This document shows, piece after piece, positions 44,990 to 53,365 of a DNA stretch of 64,000 bases (within the stretch, counting starts at the first letter, position 1; each line of letters starts with the position of its first letter). A program made the position numbers and the translations under genes. This DNA comes from Ureibacillus sp. FSL W7-1570. GTDB taxonomy: Bacteria; Bacillota; Bacilli; Bacillales_A; Planococcaceae. The notes beneath the pieces were generated by a model. It had not been told where the DNA came from and made no database searches. It saw only the letters and a program-made list of their open reading frames with translations. The stretch lies in assembly GCF_038593265.1 (NCBI RefSeq), contig NZ_CP151979.1:1608001-1672000 (forward strand). Reading direction: 5' to 3'.

Positions 44990-45718
44990 TTACACGCCCC
45001 TCTTATTCCCCCACACAAGGGTATGCAATTGCGGCAGCACTTTCACATTTTTCAATTCCTCATCGGCCATCACCGTATCAATCAGCGCTTCATATTTCTT
45101 CAACAAATGATGAACAAGCTTCTTTTGATCCGTCGTTGCAATATCGTCATTTCCCACCTGCAAGAAAAAGGGAACGCCCGGATAGCGCAAGTGCACTTCC
45201 TTGGCAAACCCGTAGTCTTTCTCATCAAACACAACCACTTTCAGAGAAACTTGTTGGCTCCCCTTTCGATTTTCAAGCTTCTCCAAAATTTCCGTAAGCA
45301 CCGTAAAATCCGTTTTCATCCCGGAACTTGGCGGCTTTGGGGAAATCGTCAATTGATCCACCTCGTACAGCCAATCCTGCCATCTGCTTCCCTGGGTTTC
45401 GACGCCGATTTGGATTCCATTCTCCTTTAAAATCCGCACCAAATGTTCCAAATGCCGAATTAACGCCGGATTCCCACCGGAAATCGTGACGAAAGAAAAT
45501 CCATTCCCACCAAGCCGTTTCAACTCGTTCCATATCTCTTCCGCTGTCATTTGCTTAATCAAACTTTTGCCGCTGCCATCCCAAGTAAAGGCGGAATCGC
45601 ACCAGGAACAGGAATAGTCACAGCCTGCCGTGCGGACAAACATCGTCTTTTGCCCGATGACCATGCCTTCCCCTTGAATGGTGGGTCCAAATATCTCGAT
45701 GACGGGGATTTTACTCAC
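44990..45718 (-). CDS. queE: 7-carboxy-7-deazaguanine synthase QueE
   Basis: The 242-residue radical SAM enzyme turns the QueD product into 7-carboxy-7-deazaguanine. The cluster motif C-x3-C-x2-C is in RTAGCDYSCSWCDSAFTWDG (about residue 30-37), and the N-terminal IPVIEIFGPTIQGEG is diagnostic. The start is the GTG at 45718, overlapping the end of queD by eight bases; the longer open frame from 45796 lies entirely inside queD. Last gene of the queF-C-D-E run. Confidence 0.93.
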   Translation of the reverse strand: MSKIPVIEIFGPTIQGEGMVIGQKTMFVRTAGCDYSCSWCDSAFTWDGSGKSLIKQMTAEEIWNELKRLGGNGFSFVTISGGNPALIRHLEHLVRILKENGIQIGVETQGSRWQDWLYEVDQLTISPKPPSSGMKTDFTVLTEILEKLENRKGSQQVSLKVVVFDEKDYGFAKEVHLRYPGVPFFLQVGNDDIATTDQKKLVHHLLKKYEALIDTVMADEELKNVKVLPQLHTLVWGNKRGV

Positions 45719-46181
45719 CTTCCATCCACTCCCGTCTTGCTTCCGCATAGCTTGTCGGCGTTTCATAAAGCCGGATGAATTCCACCCGCGCACCATCTAT
45801 GCTTCTTTCCGCCAATGCTTCCGCCAACTTCTCGTAAATCCAGACGACCATATTTTCAGCCGTTGTATTCATCGGCGGCAACGTTTCATTTAAATAGCGG
45901 TGGTCCAAATAGATTTCTATTTTTTCCTTCCAAATTTCTTTGAGATCGGCAAAATCAATGACCAGTCCCCGATCGTCCGGATAGCCGCTGACGCCCATTA
46001 CCACTTTGTACGTATGGCCGTGGAGATTTTTGCATTTCCCTTCATAGGCATGCAAATGATGGGCGGCATCAAAAGTAAACTCTTTCGATACAAGCACCCG
46101 TTTGGAATGATATTTCAATTGATCCCGCTGGATATCTTCCCCCAGCTTTTGCAGCTTATCGACAATCCGAAATTCAAGCAT
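45711..46181 (-). CDS. queD: 6-carboxy-5,6,7,8-tetrahydropterin synthase QueD
   Basis: The 156-residue tunnelling-fold enzyme acts on dihydroneopterin triphosphate from GTP. Zinc ligands are visible in [12 protein letters not shown] and NLHGHTYKV, and the catalytic Cys lies in [24 protein letters not shown] and the terminal [11 protein letters not shown] also fit. The ATG at 46181 (AAGGGG upstream) overlaps the queC stop by eight bases, implying translational coupling. Confidence 0.93.
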   Translation of the reverse strand: MLEFRIVDKLQKLGEDIQRDQLKYHSKRVLVSKEFTFDAAHHLHAYEGKCKNLHGHTYKVVMGVSGYPDDRGLVIDFADLKEIWKEKIEIYLDHRYLNETLPPMNTTAENMVVWIYEKLAEALAERSIDGARVEFIRLYETPTSYAEARREWMEGE

Positions 46182-46842
46182 GGATAGACCCCTTTCTGGA
46201 ACGCAAATATTCCTCAAGCCCTCTTCTTCTCAACTTGCATGCAGGGCATTCCCCGCAACCGTCCGCTTTTATGCCGTTATAGCAAGTCAAAGTTTTATTG
46301 CGCACAAAATCAAGGGCGCCCAATTTGTCGGCAAGCTCCCAAGTTTGGGCTTTCGTCAGCCACATAAGCGGCGTATGAATCACAAATGTATCATCCATGG
46401 CCAAATTCAACGTGACATTCAATGATTTGATAAAAATGTCCCGGCAATCCGGATAGCCGCTAAAGTCCGTTTGGCAAACACCTGTGACGATATGCTTCGC
46501 CCCCACTTGGCTTGCCACTACCCCTGCAAAAGAAAGGAACAGCAGATTGCGTCCTGGCACAAAAGTGTTCGGAAGCCCGCCATCCTCCCCTTCTTCCACT
46601 TGTATGTCTTCCCGCGTCAACGCATTCGGCGCCAGTTGATTCAACAGCGACATATCCAGAATGTGGTGCTTTACCCCGAGTTCTTTTGCGATTTCCTTTG
46701 CGCACTCGATCTCCAATCGATGTCTCTGGCCATAATCAAAGGTGACCGCTTCCACTTCCCCAAATTGTTCCATTGTCCAAAACAGGCAAGTCGTGCTATC
46801 TTGTCCACCGCTGAATACAACGATCGCTTTCTCACTTTTCAT
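46174..46842 (-). CDS. queC: 7-cyano-7-deazaguanine synthase QueC
   Basis: The 222-residue PP-loop ATPase makes preQ0 from 7-carboxy-7-deazaguanine, ammonia and ATP. The P-loop [12 protein letters not shown] is at residue 11, and [14 protein letters not shown] and the zinc-binding [13 protein letters not shown] (about 200) are present. AAGGAG precedes the ATG. A preQ1-I riboswitch with terminator lies directly upstream (46868-46936), between queF and queC. Confidence 0.94.
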   Translation of the reverse strand: MKSEKAIVVFSGGQDSTTCLFWTMEQFGEVEAVTFDYGQRHRLEIECAKEIAKELGVKHHILDMSLLNQLAPNALTREDIQVEEGEDGGLPNTFVPGRNLLFLSFAGVVASQVGAKHIVTGVCQTDFSGYPDCRDIFIKSLNVTLNLAMDDTFVIHTPLMWLTKAQTWELADKLGALDFVRNKTLTCYNGIKADGCGECPACKLRRRGLEEYLRSRKGSIHA

Positions 46843-46867
46843 TCATAAACACTCCTTTATATAAGAA

Positions 46868-46936
46868 AAAACAGCATTCTAAGAAGGAAATGCTGTTTTC
46901 TTCTTAGTTTTTTATAGAGGGTAGCTAAGAACCTCT
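46868..46936 (-). promoter_or_regulatory. preQ1-I riboswitch with terminator, controlling queCDE
   Basis: Aptamer (minus strand, 46936-46903): AGAGGTTCTTAGCTACCCTC + TATAAAAAACTAA, matching the class I preQ1 consensus hairpin plus A-rich pseudoknot tail. It runs into an AACAGCATT / AATGCTGTT terminator hairpin followed by TTTTTTC (46868-46900). The aptamer starts only 11 bases after the queF stop codon, so it is intercistronic. Confidence 0.93.
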
Positions 46937-46946
46937 GTTATTCAAT

Positions 46947-47447
46947 TTATCGATTATCCACTTTTTCCGGATATAAATCGTGGTTCATCAAACGGTAGTT
47001 GGCCATTTCTTCATATTTCGTGCCGGGTCTGCCGTAGTTGCAGTACGGGTCGATGGAAATGCCCCCGCGCGGCGTGAATTTGCCCCACACTTCAATATAT
47101 CTTGGATCCAGCAATTTGATTAAATCGTTCATAATGATATTCACGCAGTCTTCATGGAAATCCCCATGGTTGCGGAAACTGAATAAATATAATTTGAGGG
47201 ATTTGCTTTCGACCAGCTTTTTATCTGGAATATAAGAAATATAGATGGTTGCAAAGTCCGGCTGCTGGGTGAGCGGACAAAGGCTGGTGAATTCAGGGCA
47301 ATTGAACTTCACAAAATAGTCCCGGTTGGAATGAAGATTGTCCACCGCTTCCAACACTTCCGGCGCATATTGGGTTGGATACGCTGTTTTCTGATTCCCC
47401 AATAGCGTTAAATCCTGCAAACCATCTTCCAATTTTCGACTGGACAT
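46947..47447 (-). CDS. queF: NADPH-dependent 7-cyano-7-deazaguanine reductase QueF
   Basis: The 166-residue tunnelling-fold enzyme reduces the preQ0 nitrile to the preQ1 amine. The catalytic Cys is in [16 protein letters not shown] (about residue 55). [20 protein letters not shown] (the NADPH/substrate QueF motif, about 78-97) and [14 protein letters not shown] are present. The ATG at 47447 follows AAGGAGG plus seven T residues. That ribosome site is the 3' arm of the riboswitch hairpin at 47455-47492. Confidence 0.95.
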   Translation of the reverse strand: MSSRKLEDGLQDLTLLGNQKTAYPTQYAPEVLEAVDNLHSNRDYFVKFNCPEFTSLCPLTQQPDFATIYISYIPDKKLVESKSLKLYLFSFRNHGDFHEDCVNIIMNDLIKLLDPRYIEVWGKFTPRGGISIDPYCNYGRPGTKYEEMANYRLMNHDLYPEKVDNR

Positions 47448-47454
47448 AAAAAAA

Positions 47455-47570
47455 CCTCCTTGCAAAATGTTTCCCAACATTTTCAAGAGAGGTGCACCCA
47501 ATAATTCTATAAAACTGATGAAATTATTGTTTCATAGTTTTTTATAGAGGGTTAAGCTATGAACCTCTCC
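47455..47570 (-). promoter_or_regulatory. preQ1-I riboswitch with terminator/SD-sequestering hairpin, controlling queF
   Basis: Aptamer (minus strand, about 47570-47532): GAGGTTCATAGCTTAACCCT + CTATAAAAAACTATG. Downstream, CCTC-T-CTTG-AAAATGTT pairs with AACATTTT-G-CAAG-GAGG (47492-47455), burying the queF ribosome site, and is followed by TTTTTTT. The same hairpin can thus terminate transcription and block translation. Confidence 0.9.
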
Positions 47571-47588
47571 CGTGCTAGTCGGGCCATT

Positions 47589-47861
47589 TTAATAGTATAG
47601 AAGTTTCCGGGATGAGTCAACTTGATTTTTGGCCAAAGAAAATGGGATTTTAGGCAAAAAAAAACACACAGGTTCACAAGCGTGCACCTGAGACTGGACT
47701 AAGAAAAAGATAAGGGTGATCATGAGTAACATATATGAATGGTTTTTGAGCTTGTCATTTTCTCGTTTTCCCGAAACGCTTTTCGCCGGGTATCGTCCTG
47801 TCATCCCTGACCGTATGGATTGCCCGTATCCAATTCCCGCGTAAGCATCCCCATTACTCAT
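47589..47861 (-). CDS. Doubtful 90-residue ORF
   Basis: ATG at 47861 with a weak GAAGG-type site some 15 bases upstream. The frame has a Gly/Tyr-rich N-terminus (GDAYAGIGYGQSIRSG), one hydrophobic helix (SYMLLMITLIFFLVQSQV) and a Cys-containing tail ending near the riboswitch leader. It may be a small membrane protein or only a chance frame. No family recognised. It occupies the space between DUF5412 and the queF leader, so the queF promoter must lie within or beside it. Confidence 0.3.
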   Translation of the reverse strand: MSNGDAYAGIGYGQSIRSGMTGRYPAKSVSGKRENDKLKNHSYMLLMITLIFFLVQSQVHACEPVCFFLPKIPFSLAKNQVDSSRKLLYY

Positions 47862-47914
47862 TTCATTATTCTACCTTCTATTTCTAATCAAAAAATATAT
47901 TAAGAAAGCGAAAA

Positions 47915-48307
47915 TTATTTTATCCCCCTGCGATAATCATAAGTTTCCTTTGGCAACTCAAGCTGAACCCCATTGATCACCACTGTGTCATCATCCAGCC
48001 ACTCGATGATGGCATAATCGATTTTATATTCCCAATAAATTTTCTTTGGTTTCTCATTTTTTTCATTGAAAACCAATTCCCCTAACACCGAATTGGATAG
48101 TGTTGCGCCACCATTGGATAAGTAAGCGTTAATTGTATAGGTTCCGTCAGGGGAAGTGGATTGGGCAATCAATTCATCCTTGAAGCGGCTCCAATCAAAG
48201 AACAGCCAATAGATTCCATAGCTGAGAATAACCGCAAATAAAAGAAACCAGATGAGGAGGACTGTCATCACCTTTTTCATCGCCTTTGTTTTCACGTCAA
48301 TTTCCAA
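47915..48307 (-). CDS. DUF5412-like membrane-anchored protein
   Basis: The 130-residue protein has one N-terminal membrane helix (about 14-36) and an extracytoplasmic beta-rich domain. It contains SPDGTYTINAYLSNGGATLS and a C-terminal DYAIIEWLDDDTVVINGVQL, the pattern of the DUF5412 family of Bacillales. Function unknown. The start is the TTG at 48307, with GGGGGAAGG just upstream; ATG 48280 is the alternative. It forms a run of minus-strand genes with the reductase-like gene upstream, with a 63-base gap. Confidence 0.65.
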   Translation of the reverse strand: MEIDVKTKAMKKVMTVLLIWFLLFAVILSYGIYWLFFDWSRFKDELIAQSTSPDGTYTINAYLSNGGATLSNSVLGELVFNEKNEKPKKIYWEYKIDYAIIEWLDDDTVVINGVQLELPKETYDYRRGIK

Positions 48308-48370
48308 GATCCTTCCCCCATAAGTTTTTTCAATGAAAACGGATTTTTATATGAAAAGGTTTCGCGTTTG

Positions 48371-48928
48371 CTAACCATTTGAATCAATCTTATGATAGAT
48401 CAACTGAACCACTCCCGATGGAAAAGTCTTTGTTTCCATCAATTTCAATCCCACTCTTTGTTGAATATCGATAAATAACGGCTTTCCTTTCCCCAAAATG
48501 ATTGGATGGACCGATAACCGATATTCATCAACCAGATTATGATTGACAAATGTTGTAATCAAACCTGCTCCTCCATAAAGCCAAATGTCTTTTCCCGGTT
48601 GGCTTTTTATTTTATGAACCTCCTCAAGAATATTGTCATTGATATAAATGGCTTTTCCTTCTGTATTTTGCTGTGTCCTTGAAAAAACGTACTTCCTTTT
48701 GCTATCAATTATTTCCCATAGTTCTTTTTCTTCTTGGTCTGCATCTTTTCCGGGGGAATATTCGCCCCACAATTCATAACTTTTTCGCCCATAAAAAATT
48801 GTATCGATCTGACGAAGAAAATCGGCAAAGTTCATTTCCGGCTCCATAATGCACCAATCCACTTCACCATTTTCCCCTTCGATATAGCCATCCAATGTTA
48901 CCGCTAAATCCAAAAGAATTCTTCTCAT
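48371..48928 (-). CDS. Dihydrofolate-reductase-like (RibD C-terminal/YyaP type) protein
   Basis: The 185-residue protein has the DHFR-like fold of the RibD C-terminal family. The N-terminus is RRILLDLAVTLDGYIEGENG, followed by IFYGRKSYELWGEY (NADPH phosphate site) and IWLYGGAGLITTFVNHNLVD + EYRLSVHPIILGKG. Such proteins (YyaP, YwjB) bind NADPH; most have no proven substrate and are not the housekeeping folate enzyme. ATG 48928 follows a GGAGAAG site. Confidence 0.85.
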   Translation of the reverse strand: MRRILLDLAVTLDGYIEGENGEVDWCIMEPEMNFADFLRQIDTIFYGRKSYELWGEYSPGKDADQEEKELWEIIDSKRKYVFSRTQQNTEGKAIYINDNILEEVHKIKSQPGKDIWLYGGAGLITTFVNHNLVDEYRLSVHPIILGKGKPLFIDIQQRVGLKLMETKTFPSGVVQLIYHKIDSNG

Positions 48929-49105
48929 TTAGTACTTCTCCTTCTGGCTAATCATGAATAATTTCTATTTTACTTAAAAAACCGGTTTCAAAAAAGATTC
49001 TTGCAGGTTCACAAAGACGAATCCGACGATTTTTTCGACAAAACCGCATGTTCGCTGTTAAAATTCACCAAAAGTAAAGCGAATTGGAAACTGCTCCAAT
49101 CCGCT

Positions 49106-49885
49106 TCATACAAATTGACATAACACTTTATTAAATTTATCCCGTTCCTCCCAGAATGTTCCATGGCCGCTATATTGGAAAGGGACAATCCTTGAATGTT
49201 TTATTTCTTGATGGAGCTCGTGTGCTTGTGCAAATGGGATCACTTTGTCGTGAATTCCATGAATGATCAAAGTAGGCACATGCACCTTTGAAAGATCCGC
49301 ATACAATGTTTCATCCCGCAATGTATTGATGATGGCAATGGTGGACCAGCTGGCCGCCTCCATCCCCATGTTCATAAACCAGTCGGAAAATTCTTTTGTG
49401 ATATATTGGAAGAAAAATCCGTCAATCACCTTCTGCATCATTTTCGGGCGGTCATTGTAAGCCAGCTCCAAAAAACTTTGTGCCGTTTCTTGAGTAAATC
49501 CGACCGGCGCCGCACTGGCAACGAGAATCAATTTTGAAACGCCAAAGCCTTTGTAACGGGCCACATACCTTAAGGCAATGGCGCCTCCCGTTGAATGCCC
49601 GAGTAAAGCAAAATGGTTTAACTGCAATGCATTCACTACGGCAAAAACATCATCCGCCAGTCTATTGAAACTATAACCTTCAAAAGGTCTATCCGACTTT
49701 CCGAACCCTCTCCAGTCTATTCCGATACAACGGTAGCCCAACGCCGGCAATACATTATACTGATACTCGAATTGCTCATGACTTAACGGCCAACCATGCA
49801 AAAATACTATCGTTTTCTTGCCCAAAGGATTGATATCCTCCACATACAATTTCACACCCGAATCCACGGGAACAAAAAAGCCCAT
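49106..49885 (-). CDS. Alpha/beta hydrolase
   Basis: The 259-residue serine hydrolase has an oxyanion motif FLHGWPLSHEQFEYQ (about residue 29), the nucleophile elbow LLGHSTGGAIALRY (Ser about 95), an acid in IIHGIHDKVIPF (Asp about 214) and His in QYSGHGTFWEER (about 243). The HGWPLS and SGHGTF signatures resemble non-haem peroxidase/arylesterase-type and haloalkane-dehalogenase-like hydrolases; the substrate is unknown. GAGGAGG precedes the ATG. A hairpin overlapping its stop (AGCG.ATTGGA / TCCAAT.CGCT, about 49078-49107) probably terminates it. Confidence 0.87.
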   Translation of the reverse strand: MGFFVPVDSGVKLYVEDINPLGKKTIVFLHGWPLSHEQFEYQYNVLPALGYRCIGIDWRGFGKSDRPFEGYSFNRLADDVFAVVNALQLNHFALLGHSTGGAIALRYVARYKGFGVSKLILVASAAPVGFTQETAQSFLELAYNDRPKMMQKVIDGFFFQYITKEFSDWFMNMGMEAASWSTIAIINTLRDETLYADLSKVHVPTLIIHGIHDKVIPFAQAHELHQEIKHSRIVPFQYSGHGTFWEERDKFNKVLCQFV

Positions 49886-49985
49886 GAATATCCTCCTCTC
49901 GGAATAGAATATTCATGGCTGGAACATTGGGTGAATCGATTTGGCTGCATTTGGGATTCCCGCTATAAATCGGCGATGACCGGAA

Positions 49986-50336
49986 CTACGCCCGCAAAAT
50001 TTTTTCCATCGCTTTTCCCCTTGCCAATTCATCAATCAATTTATCCAAATAACGGATTTCCCTCATCAATGGCTCTTCAATCTCCTCCACCCGCACTCCA
50101 CAGATGACCCCTTTGATCAGTGCGCGGTTTGGGTTTAATTGGGGAGCTTCCGCAAAAAAGGTTTCAAAATCCACCTCTCTTTCTATTTGCCCTTCCAATT
50201 CCTCCTGGCTATATCCTGTCAGCCAACGGATAATTTCATCCACTTCCTCTTTTGTGCGGCCTTTTTTCTCCGCCTTTTGAACATAAAGGGGATATACTCC
50301 TGAAAATTTCATCTTATAAATTCGGTTGTTTTTCAT
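49986..50336 (-). CDS. DUF2200 family protein
   Basis: The 116-residue cytoplasmic protein has [20 protein letters not shown] and [20 protein letters not shown], followed by the [11 protein letters not shown] segment and [20 protein letters not shown] + [12 protein letters not shown]. This is the typical DUF2200 sequence from end to end. Function is not known; relatives are small stand-alone proteins with a DNA-binding-like helical fold. The start is ATG 50336. It is 38 bases downstream of the second crcB on the same strand, so it may be in the fluoride-controlled transcript. Confidence 0.8.
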   Translation of the reverse strand: MKNNRIYKMKFSGVYPLYVQKAEKKGRTKEEVDEIIRWLTGYSQEELEGQIEREVDFETFFAEAPQLNPNRALIKGVICGVRVEEIEEPLMREIRYLDKLIDELARGKAMEKILRA

Positions 50337-50374
50337 GTTAAGACTCCTTTTCCGAATAAATCAAAAACAGCGTT

Positions 50375-50734
50375 TCACACCATTCCCCCTATTAAATACC
50401 CAAAAAACGCCAGAGCTATTCCTCCAACATAAGTAATGATCAAATACAACATAAACATTTTTTTATCCTTCAAAAAAAGCGTGTTGAGCTCCAATTTCAA
50501 AGTGGAGAATGTGGTGAATGCCCCAAGGAAGCCTGTCCCGAAAAGCAAGGCGATCATTTCATCCACAGTTGCACCGGTGATGATTCCTAATAAAAATGAG
50601 CCTGCCAAATTCACTGTCATCGTTCCAAATGGCAGCGATTCATATTTATTTAAAGCTTTGCTCAAAGCAAACCGTGAAATTGCCCCAACAAATCCGCCCA
50701 TTCCCACCAAAATGTAATGCATCAACATTTTCAA
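50375..50734 (-). CDS. crcB: Fluoride ion channel subunit CrcB/Fluc (second of pair)
   Basis: The 119-residue, four-helix membrane protein has the Fluc motifs GGFVGAISRFALSKAL, FGTMTVNLAGSFLLGIITG and the polar track GTGFLGAFTTFSTLKLE. Fluc channels let fluoride leave the cell. It overlaps the first crcB by four bases (ATGA). Paired CrcB proteins of bacilli usually assemble as a heterodimer with subunits in opposite orientation, which is likely here. Confidence 0.93.
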   Translation of the reverse strand: MKMLMHYILVGMGGFVGAISRFALSKALNKYESLPFGTMTVNLAGSFLLGIITGATVDEMIALLFGTGFLGAFTTFSTLKLELNTLFLKDKKMFMLYLIITYVGGIALAFFGYLIGGMV

Positions 50735-51099
50735 TCCGCCCCCTTGCCTGTTTTAAAACCCAAGCCGCTCATGAGCAATCCCCCGACGATGCTTATAAAG
50801 ACATATACAACACCCAATACAAACTGCTGATTTTCAAACAGCTCCACCGTTTCCACACTAAAGGTGGAAAATGTTGTAAAGGAACCGACAAATCCTGTGC
50901 TGATGGCGGTGGCCATTGTTGGGGAGATGGAAACCCGTTTAAATAATGAAGTGGACAGCCAAGCCAATATAAAACTCCCTGCCAAATTGGTCATGAGTGT
51001 CGCCCAGGGAAAGGCCCTTCCCGTCAACAAGGTCATTCCAATGAAATATCTCAACATGGCGCCGCATGCACCTGCAATGCCAACGTATATGTAGGTCAT
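50731..51099 (-). CDS. crcB: Fluoride ion channel subunit CrcB/Fluc (first of pair)
   Basis: The ATG at 51099 has AGGAGG seven bases upstream; the longer open frame to 51204 lies inside the riboswitch. The 122-residue, four-helix protein has GACGAMLRYFIGM, WATLMTNLAGSFILAWLST and the channel motif GFVGSFTTFSTFSVE with its Phe pair. It sits directly behind a fluoride riboswitch. The partner crcB overlaps its last codon, giving equimolar synthesis for a dual-topology pair. Confidence 0.93.
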   Translation of the reverse strand: MTYIYVGIAGACGAMLRYFIGMTLLTGRAFPWATLMTNLAGSFILAWLSTSLFKRVSISPTMATAISTGFVGSFTTFSTFSVETVELFENQQFVLGVVYVFISIVGGLLMSGLGFKTGKGAD

Positions 51100-51115
51100 T
51101 CCCTTTCCTCCTTTC

Positions 51116-51206
51116 ACAAAAAAACCCCTGCCGAGACATGGCAATCCCATATCATCAGCAGGAGTCATCAGCCGACATCGGCGGTTAAAGGTGAACTCCA
51201 TCACCT
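51116..51206 (-). promoter_or_regulatory. Fluoride riboswitch (crcB motif) with terminator
   Basis: Minus strand from 51205: GGTGATGGAGTTCACCTTTA + ACCGCC...GGCTGATGACTCCT, the crcB-motif aptamer. It is followed by a CCTGCTGA / TCGGCAGG hairpin and GGTTTTTTT (51119-51165). Fluoride binding would prevent termination and turn on both crcB genes. Confidence 0.95.
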
Positions 51207-51374
51207 ATTGTACTGATTTGGTAATTCACTTATAACACGGCGAAAGGCATTTTTCAACTATTTTTTGCTCTCCTCTATCCTAAATTTGCCATATCTGAAT
51301 ATTAAGAATAAAATCATCTTAATAGCATAAAAATTTCACCATATGACTCTATCAATCATAAAGGAGTGCGAGAA

Positions 51375-52373
51375 ATGAAAGCCCAAGTCATTCAATCTTT
51401 TGGAAATCCATCCGTTTTTCAAATACAGGATATTCCCACACCTGAAGTCATTCCAGGCCATGTCCTCATTGAAGTGAAAGCGACAAGCGTCAATCCGATT
51501 GATACAAAAGTGCGTTCAGGATTCGTTTCCGCTGTTGCCCCTGAATTTCCGGCAGTTTTGCATGGAGATGTGGCAGGAATCGTACGGGCGGTTGGCGAAG
51601 GGGTTTCGAAATTCAAAGTGGGCGATGAAGTATACGGCTGTGCCGGCGGGTTTAAAGGGACAGCTGGCGGCGCATTGGCAGAATATATGCTTGCGGATGC
51701 GGATTTGCTTGCCCATAAACCCAAAAATTTAACAATGGAAGAAGCAGCCGCTTTGCCCCTCGTAACCATTACCGCTTGGGAGGCCCTGTTCACCCGCGGC
51801 AAGCTGGCTTCCGGACAAAACATCCTGATCCATGCCGCTGCAGGCGGAGTGGGCCATGTGGCAATACAGCTCGCCAAATGGGCTGGAGCCAAAGTTTACA
51901 CGACCGCCTCTTCCAATGAAAAGCTTGAAATCGGAGCCCGCCTTGGCGCGGACGCAACCATCAACTACCGGGAAGAAAGCGTACAAGATTATGTTCAAAA
52001 ATATACAGATGGCAAAGGGTTCGACATTGTCTTTGACACGGTGGGAGGAGAGAATCTGGATCGTTCATTCGAAGCGGCAGCGCCCCTTGGAACTGTGCTT
52101 GCCATTGCCGCCCGTTCAACCCATGACCTCTCGCCATTGCATTCAAAAGGGTTGACCCTTCATGTGGTCTTTATGTTGTTAAAAATCTTGGAAAAAGAAT
52201 GGCGCAAAGAATATGGAGAAATTTTGGAAAAAGTAACGGCAATCGTTGAAGAAGGAAAGCTTCGCCCGCTACTTGACCCGAACGTCTTTACCTTTGATGA
52301 AATCTCCAAAGCCCACGAACATTTAGAATCAGGCAAAGCGATCGGCAAAATTGTATTAGTGAATAAATGGTAA
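51375..52373 (+). CDS. Zinc-independent quinone oxidoreductase-like MDR protein
   Basis: The 332-residue NADPH-binding medium-chain reductase has the nucleotide site ILIHAAAGGVGHVAIQLAKW (about 147) and no zinc-binding cysteine sets. HGDVAGIVRAVGEGVSKFKV and FDIVFDTVGGENLDRSF fit the quinone oxidoreductase/zeta-crystallin branch. It would reduce quinones or other reactive carbonyls. ATG 51375 follows AAGGAG at eight bases; an in-frame GTG three codons earlier is part of the ribosome-site region. A strong terminator follows. Confidence 0.88.
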   Translation: MKAQVIQSFGNPSVFQIQDIPTPEVIPGHVLIEVKATSVNPIDTKVRSGFVSAVAPEFPAVLHGDVAGIVRAVGEGVSKFKVGDEVYGCAGGFKGTAGGALAEYMLADADLLAHKPKNLTMEEAAALPLVTITAWEALFTRGKLASGQNILIHAAAGGVGHVAIQLAKWAGAKVYTTASSNEKLEIGARLGADATINYREESVQDYVQKYTDGKGFDIVFDTVGGENLDRSFEAAAPLGTVLAIAARSTHDLSPLHSKGLTLHVVFMLLKILEKEWRKEYGEILEKVTAIVEEGKLRPLLDPNVFTFDEISKAHEHLESGKAIGKIVLVNKW

Positions 52374-52378
52374 TTCAA

Positions 52379-52417
52379 AAAACTCACAAACCTTGTCATG
52401 CAAGGATTGTGAGTTTT
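52379..52417 (+). terminator. Terminator after the MDR reductase
   Basis: AACTCACAA.CCTTG / CAAGG.TTGTGAGTT stem-loop followed by TTTTTT. Confidence 0.9.
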
Positions 52418-52452
52418 TTCTCCATCAAAAGCAATCCGCTGATCATGCCCCA

Positions 52453-53106
52453 TCAATAATGATGATTTTCTCCCGCCATCGCATCCGCTTTAGTGCGATG
52501 AACCGTGCCATGCGGATGATGCGGCGGTGCATAAATCGAATATAACTTTAATGGGACTTTTCCTGTGTTGATCACATTATGCCATGTTCCGGCAGGCACC
52601 ATGATCGCGGTATCCTCATTGACTTTTCTTCTATAATTCAAATGATTACGGCTTCTCCCCATTTCAACGATTCCTTCTCCCTGCTCAATCCGTAAAAATT
52701 GGTCCGTATGCGGATGAATTTCCAATCCAATATCTTCTCCCGGATGAAGGCTCATTAATGTGACTTGCAAATGTGGCCCTGTCCATAAAGCCGTACGGTA
52801 CGTTCTGTTTTTCTTTGCTGCCTCTTCAATATCCACTGTGTATGGAGCGGGCCCCCGGTCAATGATATGGCCAGTGTGTTTAAAAGAGCTGGATTCTTTT
52901 CCATAAACATCCGGATTCATCTCTGGAAACCAATAATTTGAATTCATATCGTTTGGCATCCACGGGTTCATATGAGGATAATTCCAGTATTGCATGTCAT
53001 GGGGATTCATGTTTGCATTCCGGTAATGTTGGTATTGCATATCTTGCGGATTCCCATATCCATAAGGCATCGGAGTGTTGTAGTAATACGGATGAAAATA
53101 GTTCAT
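52453..53106 (-). CDS. Cupin protein with Met/Asn/Pro/Tyr-rich N-terminus
   Basis: The 217-residue protein has a low-complexity N-terminal third (about 1-65) rich in Met, Asn, Pro, Tyr and His (NPQDMQYQHYRNANMNPHDM). A cupin barrel (about 95-195) with GEDIGLEIHPHTDQFLRIEQ + GEG and VPAGTWHNVINTG, the two metal-binding histidine motifs, is followed by a His-rich tail (YAPPHHPHGTVHR, GENHHY). The N-terminal composition is like that of spore-coat or surface proteins of bacilli, so a spore-associated role is possible but unproven. ATG 53106 follows a GGATGGG-type site. Confidence 0.8.
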   Translation of the reverse strand: MNYFHPYYYNTPMPYGYGNPQDMQYQHYRNANMNPHDMQYWNYPHMNPWMPNDMNSNYWFPEMNPDVYGKESSSFKHTGHIIDRGPAPYTVDIEEAAKKNRTYRTALWTGPHLQVTLMSLHPGEDIGLEIHPHTDQFLRIEQGEGIVEMGRSRNHLNYRRKVNEDTAIMVPAGTWHNVINTGKVPLKLYSIYAPPHHPHGTVHRTKADAMAGENHHY

Positions 53107-53365
53107 TTACCCATCCTTTCGCAAATAGAATACCTAAACTAAATTTTATGAAGCGATAAGAAATCGGATTGGGCACAAATACTCATAAATAAAAATTTTT
53201 CCTCCTCCCGATTTCAGAAAATGATAAATTTTCTCTACTATTACATAATCGAGAAAAAAACATAAATATAATAGAATATACATATACATTTTTATTATGT
53301 GCGAAATATTAAAATAGTACTATTTTTCACTCTGCCGTAATACGGTGAAGGAGGGAGATGATGTC

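Noticed and set aside
47455..47492. Simple factor-independent terminator unrelated to control of queF
   Set aside because: Its 3' arm is exactly the queF ribosome site and it lies downstream of a preQ1 aptamer, so it is better described as the riboswitch expression platform.
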